Assembly (NCBI RefSeq): GCF_965363235.1
Contig: NC_134844.1
Span: forward strand, 21,434,646-21,498,645
Length of the DNA: 64,000 nucleotides
DNA from: Mytilus galloprovincialis
Lineage: Eukaryota > Mollusca > Bivalvia > Mytilida > Mytilidae
Reading direction: 5' to 3'
Every line of letters starts with the position of its first letter. Within the stretch, counting starts at the first letter, position 1. Positions 1 to 25,234 of this stretch are shown one piece after another. The position numbers and the translations under genes were made by a program. The notes beneath the pieces are model-generated. The model did no database searches, was not told where the DNA came from, and was given only the letters and a program-made list of their open reading frames with translations.

Positions 1-360
1 GCGAATTTAGTGTTTTTAACCTTATTTAAAGGATTTTAAGTGTGTTTTCAAGCTTTTTAAGGTTGACCTTGACCTTTGACCTTTCACTTTTTATTGGATA
101 TCTCAAAAACTATTATACTTACAGAAATAGTAAATAGTGCAAAATGTTCAGGACATTGGGGACTTTTGACTTTGATAAAGGTCAAAAGGTCAAAGGTCAA
201 GGTCATGTCCCAAATAGCGGATTATGTGTTTTTGACCTTATTTAAAGGGTTTTTAGTGTGTAATAAAGCTTTTTAATACATTATAAGTCTATTGGAACAT
301 GTATTTTACGTTACAAAAGGAAAGACCTCTCAATTGTTCAAGAACAATTGACAGTTTAAT
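1..360 (+). repeat. Truncated unit of the AGGTCA-rich tandem repeat family (left stump)
   Basis: This is the right-hand end of a unit of the family that resumes at 33.9 kb. It has the cluster TGACCTTGACCTTTGACCT near 64-83, a run of AGGTCA half-sites at about 175-206, and the family's terminus AAGGAAAGACCT followed by the hairpin CAATTGTTCAAGAACAATTG at 331-350. The sequence then switches abruptly to the satellite at 361. No gene is seen here. The short open frame at 76-276 lies wholly within the repeat. Confidence 0.85.
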
Positions 361-1000
361 ATTGTTCTTACATCTCTTCTGAAAAAAAAAATCCACATCC
401 TTGTTATCAGTTGAACTCGGACACTACAAGTCCAATCGACCCCAAAATTTGCAGTCAGCAGGGCATACATGTACTTAAGGTTCATAAAACAACGTGGTGC
501 AGATATCTCTCAAGACTTTTCCTAGAGAAAAAAAATTGCAATGCCGTATAAATTGCTTGCTAGGTCCGTAAATCTCAGTGAAATGCTACAATAAAATGTC
601 CGCTCCTAGATTGAAATACTTATCTGTGTTACAAACTGGTGCTGAAAAATGTACATTATCAGAAAATAATCCTTAAATGTGTTTTAAAGTTACATCGAAT
701 CAATTAAATCCAAAACATGCACTGCTGGTGAACTGTGATCAAAATGTCAATTTCCTACAATGACAAAAGAAATTACATTGTGTACATTCCGTCTCTATAC
801 ATGTTGTCTGTTCAACATCCCGACCTAAAGAGAAATAAAAAGACTAAGTTTTCGTTATTATAAACCCAAGTCACGTGGTGTCTCCTCAATCTGGCGCGCG
901 CGCTGGACCTAAAATAAAATAAAAACTTTCCAAACTAAACATGAAACTTCCCCGGAATAATATAGACCCCTTACAGAAACAAACAAACAAACAAACAAAC

Positions 1001-1069
<69 letters not shown>

Positions 1070-1312
1070 ATGTTTCAAAGGGGGGAAAGACCGTTTACAA
1101 TTGCTTTTTAAAAGCAATTGATTTATATTGTAAAACGGCAATTTTAACCATTCTGTTCCGTTTATATAAAAAAAAAAAAAAAATTCCCTGGGACCCCCTT
1201 TTGGCCCCCCCCCCTTTTTTTTTTTACCTTCCACTTACAAATGAATGTAGCTTGTGTGCTATATATCCCATCAACGGATAAGAACGACAACTCCAGTTTT
1301 TTTCCCTATTAT
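361..1312 (+). repeat. Representative satellite unit (unit 1), internal anatomy
   Basis: In order the unit holds an A9 run (about 381), an E-box CACGTG (872-877), a CGCGCGCGC run (895-903), (AAAC)6 (977-1000) and (CA)n (1002-1066). A long imperfect hairpin follows. Its outer arms CCGTTTACAAT (1091-1101) and ATTGTAAAACGG (1127-1138) enclose a 23-nt inner palindrome at 1098-1120 with 11-bp arms CAATTGCTTTT and AAAAGCAATTG. Then come A16 (1168-1183) and C10T11 (1205-1225). The segment GGAAAGACC plus hairpin (1083-1120) resembles the terminus of the neighbouring AGGTCA-rich family. No promoter, tRNA or coding capacity is apparent. Confidence 0.9.
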
Positions 1313-1951
1313 ATTGTTCTTACATCTCTTCTGAAAAAAAAAATCCACATCCTTGTTATCAGTTGAACTCGGACACTACAAGTCCAATCGACCCCAAAAT
1401 TTGCAGTCAGCAGGGCATACATGTACTTAAGGTTCATAAAACAACGTGGTGCAGATATCTCTCAAGACTTTTCCTAGAGAAAAAAAATTGCAATGCCGTA
1501 TAAATTGCTTGCTAGGTCCGTAAATCTCAGTGAAATGCTACAATAAAATGTCCGCTCCTAGATTGAAATACTTATCTGTGTTACAAACTGGTGCTGAAAA
1601 ATGTACATTATCAGAAAATAATCCTTAAATGTGTTTTAAAGTTACATCGAATCAATTAAATCCAAAACATGCACTGCTGGTGAACTGTGATCAAAATGTC
1701 AATTTCCTACAATGACAAAAGAAATTACATTGTGTACATTCCGTCTCTATACATGTTGTCTGTTCAACATCCCGACCTAAAGAGAAATAAAAAGACTAAG
1801 TTTTCGTTATTATAAACCCAAGTCACGTGGTGTCTCCTCAATCTGGCGCGCGCGCTGGACCTAAAATAAAATAAAAACTTTCCAAACTAAACATGAAACT
1901 TCCCCGGAATAATATAGACCCCTTACAGAAACAAACAAACAAACAAACAAA

Positions 1952-2054
<103 letters not shown>

Positions 2055-2943
2055 ATGTTTCAAAGGGGGGAAAGACCGTTTACAATTGCTTTTTAAAAGC
2101 AATTGATTTATATTGTAAAACGGCAATTTTAACCATTCTGTTCCGTTTATATAAAAAAAAAAAAAAAATTCCCTGGGACCCCCTTTTGGCCCCCCCCCTT
2201 TTTTTTTTTACCTTCCACTTACAAATGAATGTAGCTTGTGTGCTATATATCCCATCAACGGATAAGAACGACAACTCCAGTTTTTTTCCCTATTATATTG
2301 TTCTTACATCTCTTCTGAAAAAAAAAATCCACATCCTTGTTATCAGTTGAACTCGGACACTACAAGTCCAATCGACCCCAAAATTTGCAGTCAGCAGGGC
2401 ATACATGTACTTAAGGTTCATAAAACAACGTGGTGCAGATATCTCTCAAGACTTTTCCTAGAGAAAAAAAATTGCAATGCCGTATAAATTGCTTGCTAGG
2501 TCCGTAAATCTCAGTGAAATGCTACAATAAAATGTCCGCTCCTAGATTGAAATACTTATCTGTGTTACAAACTGGTGCTGAAAAATGTACATTATCAGAA
2601 AATAATCCTTAAATGTGTTTTAAAGTTACATCGAATCAATTAAATCCAAAACATGCACTGCTGGTGAACTGTGATCAAAATGTCAATTTCCTACAATGAC
2701 AAAAGAAATTACATTGTGTACATTCCGTCTCTATACATGTTGTCTGTTCAACATCCCGACCTAAAGAGAAATAAAAAGACTAAGTTTTCGTTATTATAAA
2801 CCCAAGTCACGTGGTGTCTCCTCAATCTGGCGCGCGCGCTGGACCTAAAATAAAATAAAAACTTTCCAAACTAAACATGAAACTTCCCCGGAATAATATA
2901 GACCCCTTACAGAAACAAACAAACAAACAAACAAACAAACAAA

Positions 2944-3010
<67 letters not shown>

Positions 3011-3898
3011 ATGTTTCAAAGGGGGGAAAGACCGTTTACAATTGCTTTTTAAAAGCAATTGATTTATATTGTAAAACGGCAATTTTAACCATTCTGTTCC
3101 GTTTATATAAAAAAAAAAAAAAAATTCCCTGGGACCCCCTTTTGGCCCCCCCCCCCTTTTTTTTTTTTACCTTCCACTTACAAATGAATGTAGCTTGTGT
3201 GCTATATATCCCATCAACGGATAAGAACGACAACTCCAGTTTTTTTCCCTATTATATTGTTCTTACATCTCTTCTGAAAAAAAAAATCCACATCCTTGTT
3301 ATCAGTTGAACTCGGACACTACAAGTCCAATCGACCCCAAAATTTGCAGTCAGCAGGGCATACATGTACTTAAGGTTCATAAAACAACGTGGTGCAGATA
3401 TCTCTCAAGACTTTTCCTAGAGAAAAAAAATTGCAATGCCGTATAAATTGCTTGCTAGGTCCGTAAATCTCAGTGAAATGCTACAATAAAATGTCCGCTC
3501 CTAGATTGAAATACTTATCTGTGTTACAAACTGGTGCTGAAAAATGTACATTATCAGAAAATAATCCTTAAATGTGTTTTAAAGTTACATCGAATCAATT
3601 AAATCCAAAACATGCACTGCTGGTGAACTGTGATCAAAATGTCAATTTCCTACAATGACAAAAGAAATTACATTGTGTACATTCCGTCTCTATACATGTT
3701 GTCTGTTCAACATCCCGACCTAAAGAGAAATAAAAAGACTAAGTTTTCGTTATTATAAACCCAAGTCACGTGGTGTCTCCTCAATCTGGCGCGCGCGCTG
3801 GACCTAAAATAAAATAAAAACTTTCCAAACTAAACATGAAACTTCCCCGGAATAATATAGACCCCTTACAGAAACAAACAAACAAACAAACAAACAAA

Positions 3899-3977
<79 letters not shown>

Positions 3978-4868
3978 ATGTTTCAAAGGGGGGAAAGACC
4001 GTTTACAATTGCTTTTTAAAAGCAATTGATTTATATTGTAAAACGGCAATTTTAACCATTCTGTTCCGTTTATATAAAAAAAAAAAAAAAATTCCCTGGG
4101 ACCCCCTTTTGGCCCCCCCCCCCTTTTTTTTTTTACCTTCCACTTACAAATGAATGTAGCTTGTGTGCTATATATCCCATCAACGGATAAGAACGACAAC
4201 TCCAGTTTTTTTCCCTATTATATTGTTCTTACATCTCTTCTGAAAAAAAAAATCCACATCCTTGTTATCAGTTGAACTCGGACACTACAAGTCCAATCGA
4301 CCCCAAAATTTGCAGTCAGCAGGGCATACATGTACTTAAGGTTCATAAAACAACGTGGTGCAGATATCTCTCAAGACTTTTCCTAGAGAAAAAAAATTGC
4401 AATGCCGTATAAATTGCTTGCTAGGTCCGTAAATCTCAGTGAAATGCTACAATAAAATGTCCGCTCCTAGATTGAAATACTTATCTGTGTTACAAACTGG
4501 TGCTGAAAAATGTACATTATCAGAAAATAATCCTTAAATGTGTTTTAAAGTTACATCGAATCAATTAAATCCAAAACATGCACTGCTGGTGAACTGTGAT
4601 CAAAATGTCAATTTCCTACAATGACAAAAGAAATTACATTGTGTACATTCCGTCTCTATACATGTTGTCTGTTCAACATCCCGACCTAAAGAGAAATAAA
4701 AAGACTAAGTTTTCGTTATTATAAACCCAAGTCACGTGGTGTCTCCTCAATCTGGCGCGCGCGCTGGACCTAAAATAAAATAAAAACTTTCCAAACTAAA
4801 CATGAAACTTCCCCGGAATAATATAGACCCCTTACAGAAACAAACAAACAAACAAACAAACAAACAAA

Positions 4869-4939
<71 letters not shown>

Positions 4940-5826
4940 ATGTTTCAAAGGGGGGAAAGACCGTTTACAATTGCTTTTTAAAAGCAATTGATTTATATTG
5001 TAAAACGGCAATTTTAACCATTCTGTTCCGTTTATATAAAAAAAAAAAAAAAATTCCCTGGGACCCCCTTTTGGCCCCCCCCCCTTTTTTTTTTTACCTT
5101 CCACTTACAAATGAAATGTAGCTTGTGTGCTATATATCCCATCAACGGATAAGAACGACAACTCCAGTTTTTTTCCCTATTATATTGTTCTTACATCTCT
5201 TCTGAAAAAAAAAATCCACATCCTTGTTATCAGTTGAACTCGGACACTACAAGTCCAATCGACCCCAAAATTTGCAGTCAGCAGGGCATACATGTACTTA
5301 AGGTTCATAAAACAACGTGGTGCAGATATCTCTCAAGACTTTTCCTAGAGAAAAAAAATTGCAATGCCGTATAAATTGCTTGCTAGGTCCGTAAATCTCA
5401 GTGAAATGCTACAATAAAATGTCCGCTCCTAGATTGAAATACTTATCTGTGTTACAAACTGGTGCTGAAAAATGTACATTATCAGAAAATAATCCTTAAA
5501 TGTGTTTTAAAGTTACATCGAATCAATTAAATCCAAAACATGCACTGCTGGTGAACTGTGATCAAAATGTCAATTTCCTACAATGACAAAAGAAATTACA
5601 TTGTGTACATTCCGTCTCTATACATGTTGTCTGTTCAACATCCCGACCTAAAGAGAAATAAAAAGACTAAGTTTTCGTTATTATAAACCCAAGTCACGTG
5701 GTGTCTCCTCAATCTGGCGCGCGCGCTGGACCTAAAATAAAATAAAAACTTTCCAAACTAAACATGAAACTTCCCCGGAATAATATAGACCCCTTACAGA
5801 AACAAACAAACAAACAAACAAACAAA

Positions 5827-5927
<101 letters not shown>

Positions 5928-6819
5928 ATGTTTCAAAGGGGGGAAAGACCGTTTACAATTGCTTTTTAAAAGCAATTGATTTATATTGTAAAACGGCAAT
6001 TTTAACCATTCTGTTCCGTTTATATAAAAAAAAAAAAAAAATTCCCTGGGACCCCCTTTTGGCCCCCCCCCCCCTTTTTTTTTTTACCTTCCACTTACAA
6101 ATGAATGTAGCTTGTGTGCTATATATCCCATCAACGGATAAGAACGACAACTCCAGTTTTTTTCCCTATTATATTGTTCTTACATCTCTTCTGAAAAAAA
6201 AAATCCACATCCTTGTTATCAGTTGAACTCGGACACTACAAGTCCAATCGACCCCAAAATTTGCAGTCAGCAGGGCATACATGTACTTAAGGTTCATAAA
6301 ACAACGTGGTGCAGATATCTCTCAAGACTTTTCCTAGAGAAAAAAAATTGCAATGCCGTATAAATTGCTTGCTAGGTCCGTAAATCTCAGTGAAATGCTA
6401 CAATAAAATGTCCGCTCCTAGATTGAAATACTTATCTGTGTTACAAACTGGTGCTGAAAAATGTACATTATCAGAAAATAATCCTTAAATGTGTTTTAAA
6501 GTTACATCGAATCAATTAAATCCAAAACATGCACTGCTGGTGAACTGTGATCAAAATGTCAATTTCCTACAATGACAAAAGAAATTACATTGTGTACATT
6601 CCGTCTCTATACATGTTGTCTGTTCAACATCCCGACCTAAAGAGAAATAAAAAGACTAAGTTTTCGTTATTATAAACCCAAGTCACGTGGTGTCTCCTCA
6701 ATCTGGCGCGCGCGCTGGACCTAAAATAAAATAAAAACTTTCCAAACTAAACATGAAACTTCCCCGGAATAATATAGACCCCTTACAGAAACAAACAAAC
6801 AAACAAACAAACAAACAAA

Positions 6820-6882
<63 letters not shown>

Positions 6883-7772
6883 CATGTTTCAAAGGGGGGA
6901 AAGACCGTTTACAATTGCTTTTTAAAAGCAATTGATTTATATTGTAAAACGGCAATTTTAACCATTCTGTTCCGTTTATATAAAAAAAAAAAAAAAATTC
7001 CCTGGGACCCCCTTTTGGCCCCCCCCCTTTTTTTTTTTACCTTCCACTTACAAATGAATGTAGCTTGTGTGCTATATATCCCATCAACGGATAAGAACGA
7101 CAACTCCAGTTTTTTTCCCTATTATATTGTTCTTACATCTCTTCTGAAAAAAAAAATCCACATCCTTGTTATCAGTTGAACTCGGACACTACAAGTCCAA
7201 TCGACCCCAAAATTTGCAGTCAGCAGGGCATACATGTACTTAAGGTTCATAAAACAACGTGGTGCAGATATCTCTCAAGACTTTTCCTAGAGAAAAAAAA
7301 TTGCAATGCCGTATAAATTGCTTGCTAGGTCCGTAAATCTCAGTGAAATGCTACAATAAAATGTCCGCTCCTAGATTGAAATACTTATCTGTGTTACAAA
7401 CTGGTGCTGAAAAATGTACATTATCAGAAAATAATCCTTAAATGTGTTTTAAAGTTACATCGAATCAATTAAATCCAAAACATGCACTGCTGGTGAACTG
7501 TGATCAAAATGTCAATTTCCTACAATGACAAAAGAAATTACATTGTGTACATTCCGTCTCTATACATGTTGTCTGTTCAACATCCCGACCTAAAGAGAAA
7601 TAAAAAGACTAAGTTTTCGTTATTATAAACCCAAGTCACGTGGTGTCTCCTCAATCTGGCGCGCGCGCTGGACCTAAAATAAAATAAAAACTTTCCAAAC
7701 TAAACATGAAACTTCCCCGGAATAATATAGACCCCTTACAGAAACAAACAAACAAACAAACAAACAAACAAA

Positions 7773-7881
<109 letters not shown>

Positions 7882-8765
7882 ATGTTTCAAAGGGGGGAAA
7901 GACCGTTTACAATTGCTTTTTAAAAGCAATTGATTTATATTGTAAAACGGCAATTTTAACCATTCTGTTCCGTTTATATAAAAAAAAAAAAAAATTCCCT
8001 GGGACCCCCTTTTGGCCCCCCCCCTTTTTTTTTTTACCTTCCACTTACAAATGAATGTAGCTTGTGTGCTATATATCCCATCAACGGATAAGAACGACAA
8101 CTCCAGTTTTTTTCCCTATTATATTGTTCTTACATCTCTTCTGAAAAAAAAAATCCACATCCTTGTTATCAGTTGAACTCGGACACTACAAGTCCAATCG
8201 ACCCCAAAATTTGCAGTCAGCAGGGCATACATGTACTTAAGGTTCATAAAACAACGTGGTGCAGATATCTCTCAAGACTTTTCCTAGAGAAAAAAAATTG
8301 CAATGCCGTATAAATTGCTTGCTAGGTCCGTAAATCTCAGTGAAATGCTACAATAAAATGTCCGCTCCTAGATTGAAATACTTATCTGTGTTACAAACTG
8401 GTGCTGAAAAATGTACATTATCAGAAAATAATCCTTAAATGTGTTTTAAAGTTACATCGAATCAATTAAATCCAAAACATGCACTGCTGGTGAACTGTGA
8501 TCAAAATGTCAATTTCCTACAATGACAAAAGAAATTACATTGTGTACATTCCGTCTCTATACATGTTGTCTGTTCAACATCCCGACCTAAAGAGAAATAA
8601 AAAGACTAAGTTTTCGTTATTATAAACCCAAGTCACGTGGTGTCTCCTCAATCTGGCGCGCGCGCTGGACCTAAAATAAAATAAAAACTTTCCAAACTAA
8701 ACATGAAACTTCCCCGGAATAATATAGACCCCTTACAGAAACAAACAAACAAACAAACAAACAAA

Positions 8766-8834
<69 letters not shown>

Positions 8835-9723
8835 ATGTTTCAAAGGGGGGAAAGACCGTTTACAATTGCTTTTTAAAAGCAATTGATTTATATTGTAAAA
8901 CGGCAATTTTAACCATTCTGTTCCGTTTATATAAAAAAAAAAAAAAAATTCCCTGGGACCCCCTTTTGGCCCCCCCCCTTTTTTTTTTTACCTTCCACTT
9001 ACAAATGAATGTAGCTTGTGTGCTATATATCCCATCAACGGATAAGAACGACAACTCCAGTTTTTTTCCCTATTATATTGTTCTTACATCTCTTCTGAAA
9101 AAAAAAATCCACATCCTTGTTATCAGTTGAACTCGGACACTACAAGTCCAATCGACCCCAAAATTTGCAGTCAGCAGGGCATACATGTACTTAAGGTTCA
9201 TAAAACAACGTGGTGCAGATATCTCTCAAGACTTTTCCTAGAGAAAAAAAATTGCAATGCCGTATAAATTGCTTGCTAGGTCCGTAAATCTCAGTGAAAT
9301 GCTACAATAAAATGTCCGCTCCTAGATTGAAATACTTATCTGTGTTACAAACTGGTGCTGAAAAATGTACATTATCAGAAAATAATCCTTAAATGTGTTT
9401 TAAAGTTACATCGAATCAATTAAATCCAAAACATGCACTGCTGGTGAACTGTGATCAAAATGTCAATTTCCTACAATGACAAAAGAAATTACATTGTGTA
9501 CATTCCGTCTCTATACATGTTGTCTGTTCAACATCCCGACCTAAAGAGAAATAAAAAGACTAAGTTTTCGTTATTATAAACCCAAGTCACGTGGTGTCTC
9601 CTCAATCTGGCGCGCGCGCTGGACCTAAAATAAAATAAAAACTTTCCAAACTAAACATGAAACTTCCCCGGAATAATATAGACCCCTTACAGAAACAAAC
9701 AAACAAACAAACAAACAAACAAA

Positions 9724-9842
<119 letters not shown>

Positions 9843-10733
9843 ATGTTTCAAAGGGGGGAAAGACCGTTTACAATTGCTTTTTAAAAGCAATTGATTTATA
9901 TTGTAAAACGGCAATTTTAACCATTCTGTTCCGTTTATATAAAAAAAAAAAAAAAATTCCCTGGGACCCCCTTTTGGCCCCCCCCCCCTTTTTTTTTTTA
10001 CCTTCCACTTACAAATGAATGTAGCTTGTGTGCTATATATCCCATCAACGGATAAGAACGACAACTCCAGTTTTTTTCCCTATTATATTGTTCTTACATC
10101 TCTTCTGAAAAAAAAAATCCACATCCTTGTTATCAGTTGAACTCGGACACTACAAGTCCAATCGACCCCAAAATTTGCAGTCAGCAGGGCATACATGTAC
10201 TTAAGGTTCATAAAACAACGTGGTGCAGATATCTCTCAAGACTTTTCCTAGAGAAAAAAAATTGCAATGCCGTATAAATTGCTTGCTAGGTCCGTAAATC
10301 TCAGTGAAATGCTACAATAAAATGTCCGCTCCTAGATTGAAATACTTATCTGTGTTACAAACTGGTGCTGAAAAATGTACATTATCAGAAAATAATCCTT
10401 AAATGTGTTTTAAAGTTACATCGAATCAATTAAATCCAAAACATGCACTGCTGGTGAACTGTGATCAAAATGTCAATTTCCTACAATGACAAAAGAAATT
10501 ACATTGTGTACATTCCGTCTCTATACATGTTGTCTGTTCAACATCCCGACCTAAAGAGAAATAAAAAGACTAAGTTTTCGTTATTATAAACCCAAGTCAC
10601 GTGGTGTCTCCTCAATCTGGCGCGCGCGCTGGACCTAAAATAAAATAAAAACTTTCCAAACTAAACATGAAACTTCCCCGGAATAATATAGACCCCTTAC
10701 AGAAACAAACAAACAAACAAACAAACAAACAAA

Positions 10734-10802
<69 letters not shown>

Positions 10803-11686
10803 ATGTTTCAAAGGGGGGAAAGACCGTTTACAATTGCTTTTTAAAAGCAATTGATTTATATTGTAAAACGGCAATTTTAACCATTCTGTTCCGTTTATAT
10901 AAAAAAAAAAAAAAAATTCCCTGGGACCCCCTTTTGGCCCCCCCCTTTTTTTTTTTACCTTCCACTTACAAATGAATGTAGCTTGTGTGCTATATATCCC
11001 ATCAACGGATAAGAACGACAACTCCAGTTTTTTTCCCTATTATATTGTTCTTACATCTCTTCTGAAAAAAAAAATCCACATCCTTGTTATCAGTTGAACT
11101 CGGACACTACAAGTCCAATCGACCCCAAAATTTGCAGTCAGCAGGGCATACATGTACTTAAGGTTCATAAAACAACGTGGTGCAGATATCTCTCAAGACT
11201 TTTCCTAGAGAAAAAAAATTGCAATGCCGTATAAATTGCTTGCTAGGTCCGTAAATCTCAGTGAAATGCTACAATAAAATGTCCGCTCCTAGATTGAAAT
11301 ACTTATCTGTGTTACAAACTGGTGCTGAAAAATGTACATTATCAGAAAATAATCCTTAAATGTGTTTTAAAGTTACATCGAATCAATTAAATCCAAAACA
11401 TGCACTGCTGGTGAACTGTGATCAAAATGTCAATTTCCTACAATGACAAAAGAAATTACATTGTGTACATTCCGTCTCTATACATGTTGTCTGTTCAACA
11501 TCCCGACCTAAAGAGAAATAAAAAGACTAAGTTTTCGTTATTATAAACCCAAGTCACGTGGTGTCTCCTCAATCTGGCGCGCGCGCTGGACCTAAAATAA
11601 AATAAAAACTTTCCAAACTAAACATGAAACTTCCCCGGAATAATATAGACCCCTTACAGAAACAAACAAACAAACAAACAAACAAA

Positions 11687-11769
<83 letters not shown>

Positions 11770-12647
11770 ATGTTTCAAAGGGGGGAAAGACCGTTTACAA
11801 TTGCTTTTTAAAAGCAATTGATTTATATTGTAAAACGGCAATTTTAACCATTCTGTTCCGTTTATATAAAAAAAAAAAAAAATTCCCTGGGACCCCCTTT
11901 TGGCCCCCCCCCCTTTTTTTTTACCTTCCACTTACAAATGAATGTAGCTTGTGTGCTATATATCCCATCAACGGATAAGAACGACAACTCCAGTTTTTTT
12001 CCCTATTATATTGTTCTTACATCTCTTCTGAAAAAAAAATCCACATCCTTGTTATCAGTTGAACTCGGACACTACAAGTCCAATCGACCCCAAAATTTGC
12101 AGTCAGCAGGGCATACATGTACTTAAGGTTCATAAAACAACGTGGTGCAGATATCTCTCAAGACTTTTCCTAGAGAAAAAAAATTGCAATGCCGTATAAA
12201 TTGCTTGCTAGGTCCGTAAATCTCAGTGAAATGCTACAATAAAATGTCCGCTCCTAGATTGAAATACTTATCTGTGTTACAAACTGGTGCTGAAAAATGT
12301 ACATTATCAGAAAATAATCCTTAAATGTGTTTTAAAGTTACATCGAATCAATTAAATCCAAAACATGCACTGCTGGTGAACTGTGATCAAAATGTCAATT
12401 TCCTACAATGACAAAAGAAATTACATTGTGTACATTCCGTCTCTATACATGTTGTCTGTTCAACATCCCGACCTAAAGAGAAATAAAAAGACTAAGTTTT
12501 CGTTATTATAAACCCAAGTCACGTGGTGTCTCCTCAATCTGGCGCGCGCGCTGGACCTAAAATAAAATAAAAACTTTCCAAACTAAACATGAAACTTCCC
12601 CGGAATAATATAGACCCCTTACAGAAACAAACAAACAAACAAACAAA

Positions 12648-12790
<143 letters not shown>

Positions 12791-13679
12791 ATGTTTCAAA
12801 GGGGGGAAAGACCGTTTACAATTGCTTTTTAAAAGCAATTGATTTATATTGTAAAACGGCAATTTTAACCATTCTGTTCCGTTTATATAAAAAAAAAAAA
12901 AAAATTCCCTGGGACCCCCTTTTGGCCCCCCCCCTTTTTTTTTTTACCTTCCACTTACAAATGAATGTAGCTTGTGTGCTATATATCCCATCAACGGATA
13001 AGAACGACAACTCCAGTTTTTTTCCCTATTATATTGTTCTTACATCTCTTCTGAAAAAAAAAATCCACATCCTTGTTATCAGTTGAACTCGGACACTACA
13101 AGTCCAATCGACCCCAAAATTTGCAGTCAGCAGGGCATACATGTACTTAAGGTTCATAAAACAACGTGGTGCAGATATCTCTCAAGACTTTTCCTAGAGA
13201 AAAAAAATTGCAATGCCGTATAAATTGCTTGCTAGGTCCGTAAATCTCAGTGAAATGCTACAATAAAATGTCCGCTCCTAGATTGAAATACTTATCTGTG
13301 TTACAAACTGGTGCTGAAAAATGTACATTATCAGAAAATAATCCTTAAATGTGTTTTAAAGTTACATCGAATCAATTAAATCCAAAACATGCACTGCTGG
13401 TGAACTGTGATCAAAATGTCAATTTCCTACAATGACAAAAGAAATTACATTGTGTACATTCCGTCTCTATACATGTTGTCTGTTCAACATCCCGACCTAA
13501 AGAGAAATAAAAAGACTAAGTTTTCGTTATTATAAACCCAAGTCACGTGGTGTCTCCTCAATCTGGCGCGCGCGCTGGACCTAAAATAAAATAAAAACTT
13601 TCCAAACTAAACATGAAACTTCCCCGGAATAATATAGACCCCTTACAGAAACAAACAAACAAACAAACAAACAAACAAA

Positions 13680-13774
<95 letters not shown>

Positions 13775-13859
13775 ATGTTTCAAAGGGGGGAAAGACCGTT
13801 TACAATTGCTTTTTAAAAGCAATTGATTTATATTGTAAAACGGCAATTTTAACCATTCT

Positions 13860-22600
<8,741 letters not shown>

Positions 22601-23220
22601 AAAAAAAAATCCACATCCTTGTTATCAGTTGAACTCGGACACTACAAGTCCAATCGACCCCAAATTTGCAGTCAGCAGGGCATACATGTACTTAAGGTTC
22701 ATAAAACAACGTGGTGCAGATATCTCTCAAGACTTTTCCTAGAGAAAAAAAATTGCAATGCCGTATAAATTGCTTGCTAGGTCCGTAAATCTCAGTGAAA
22801 TGCTACAATAAAATGTCCGCTCCTAGATTGAAATACTTATCTGTGTTACAAACTGGTGCTGAAAAATGTACATTATCAGAAAATAATCCTTAAATGTGTT
22901 TTAAAGTTACATCGAATCAATTAAATCCAAAACATGCACTGCTGGTGAACTGTGATCAAAATGTCAATTTCCTACAATGACAAAAGAAATTACATTGTGT
23001 ACATTCCGTCTCTATACATGTTGTCTGTTCAACATCCCGACCTAAAGAGAAATAAAAAGACTAAGTTTTCGTTATTATAAACCCAAGTCACGTGGTGTCT
23101 CCTCAATCTGGCGCGCGCGCTGGACCTAAAATAAAATAAAAACTTTCCAAACTAAACATGAAACTTCCCCGGAATAATATAGACCCCTTACAGAAACAAA
23201 CAAACAAACAAACAAACAAA

Positions 23221-23293
<73 letters not shown>

Positions 23294-24184
23294 ATGTTTC
23301 AAAGGGGGGAAAGACCGTTTACAATTGCTTTTTAAAAGCAATTGATTTATATTGTAAAACGGCAATTTTAACCATTCTGTTCCGTTTATATAAAAAAAAA
23401 AAAAAAATTCCCTGGGACCCCCTTTTGGCCCCCCCCCCCTTTTTTTTTTTACCTTCCACTTACAAATGAATGTAGCTTGTGTGCTATATATCCCATCAAC
23501 GGATAAGAACGACAACTCCAGTTTTTTTCCCTATTATATTGTTCTTACATCTCTTCTGAAAAAAAAAATCCACATCCTTGTTATCAGTTGAACTCGGACA
23601 CTACAAGTCCAATCGACCCCAAAATTTGCAGTCAGCAGGGCATACATGTACTTAAGGTTCATAAAACAACGTGGTGCAGATATCTCTCAAGACTTTTCCT
23701 AGAGAAAAAAAATTGCAATGCCGTATAAATTGCTTGCTAGGTCCGTAAATCTCAGTGAAATGCTACAATAAAATGTCCGCTCCTAGATTGAAATACTTAT
23801 CTGTGTTACAAACTGGTGCTGAAAAATGTACATTATCAGAAAATAATCCTTAAATGTGTTTTAAAGTTACATCGAATCAATTAAATCCAAAACATGCACT
23901 GCTGGTGAACTGTGATCAAAATGTCAATTTCCTACAATGACAAAAGAAATTACATTGTGTACATTCCGTCTCTATACATGTTGTCTGTTCAACATCCCGA
24001 CCTAAAGAGAAATAAAAAGACTAAGTTTTCGTTATTATAAACCCAAGTCACGTGGTGTCTCCTCAATCTGGCGCGCGCGCTGGACCTAAAATAAAATAAA
24101 AACTTTCCAAACTAAACATGAAACTTCCCCGGAATAATATAGACCCCTTACAGAAACAAACAAACAAACAAACAAACAAACAAA

Positions 24185-24267
<83 letters not shown>

Positions 24268-25155
24268 ATGTTTCAAAGGGGGGAAAGACCGTTTACAATT
24301 GCTTTTTAAAAGCAATTGATTTATATTGTAAAACGGCAATTTTAACCATTCTGTTCCGTTTATATAAAAAAAAAAAAAAAATTCCCTGGGACCCCCTTTT
24401 GGCCCCCCCCCCCCTTTTTTTTTTTACCTTCCACTTACAAATGAATGTAGCTTGTGTGCTATATATCCCATCAACGGATAAGAACGACAACTCCAGTTTT
24501 TTTCCCTATTATATTGTTCTTACATCTCTTCTGAAAAAAAAAATCCACATCCTTGTTATCAGTTGAACTCGGACACTACAAGTCCAATCGACCCCAAAAT
24601 TTGCAGTCAGCAGGGCATACATGTACTTAAGGTTCATAAAACAACGTGGTGCAGATATCTCTCAAGACTTTTCCTAGAGAAAAAAAATTGCAATGCCGTA
24701 TAAATTGCTTGCTAGGTCCGTAAATCTCAGTGAAATGCTACAATAAAATGTCCGCTCCTAGATTGAAATACTTATCTGTGTTACAAACTGGTGCTGAAAA
24801 ATGTACATTATCAGAAAATAATCCTTAAATGTGTTTTAAAGTTACATCGAATCAATTAAATCCAAAACATGCACTGCTGGTGAACTGTGATCAAAATGTC
24901 AATTTCCTACAATGACAAAAGAAATTACATTGTGTACATTCCGTCTCTATACATGTTGTCTGTTCAACATCCCGACCTAAAGAGAAATAAAAAGACTAAG
25001 TTTTCGTTATTATAAACCCAAGTCACGTGGTGTCTCCTCAATCTGGCGCGCGCGCTGGACCTAAAATAAAATAAAAACTTTCCAAACTAAACATGAAACT
25101 TCCCCGGAATAATATAGACCCCTTACAGAAACAAACAAACAAACAAACAAACAAA

Positions 25156-25234
<79 letters not shown>
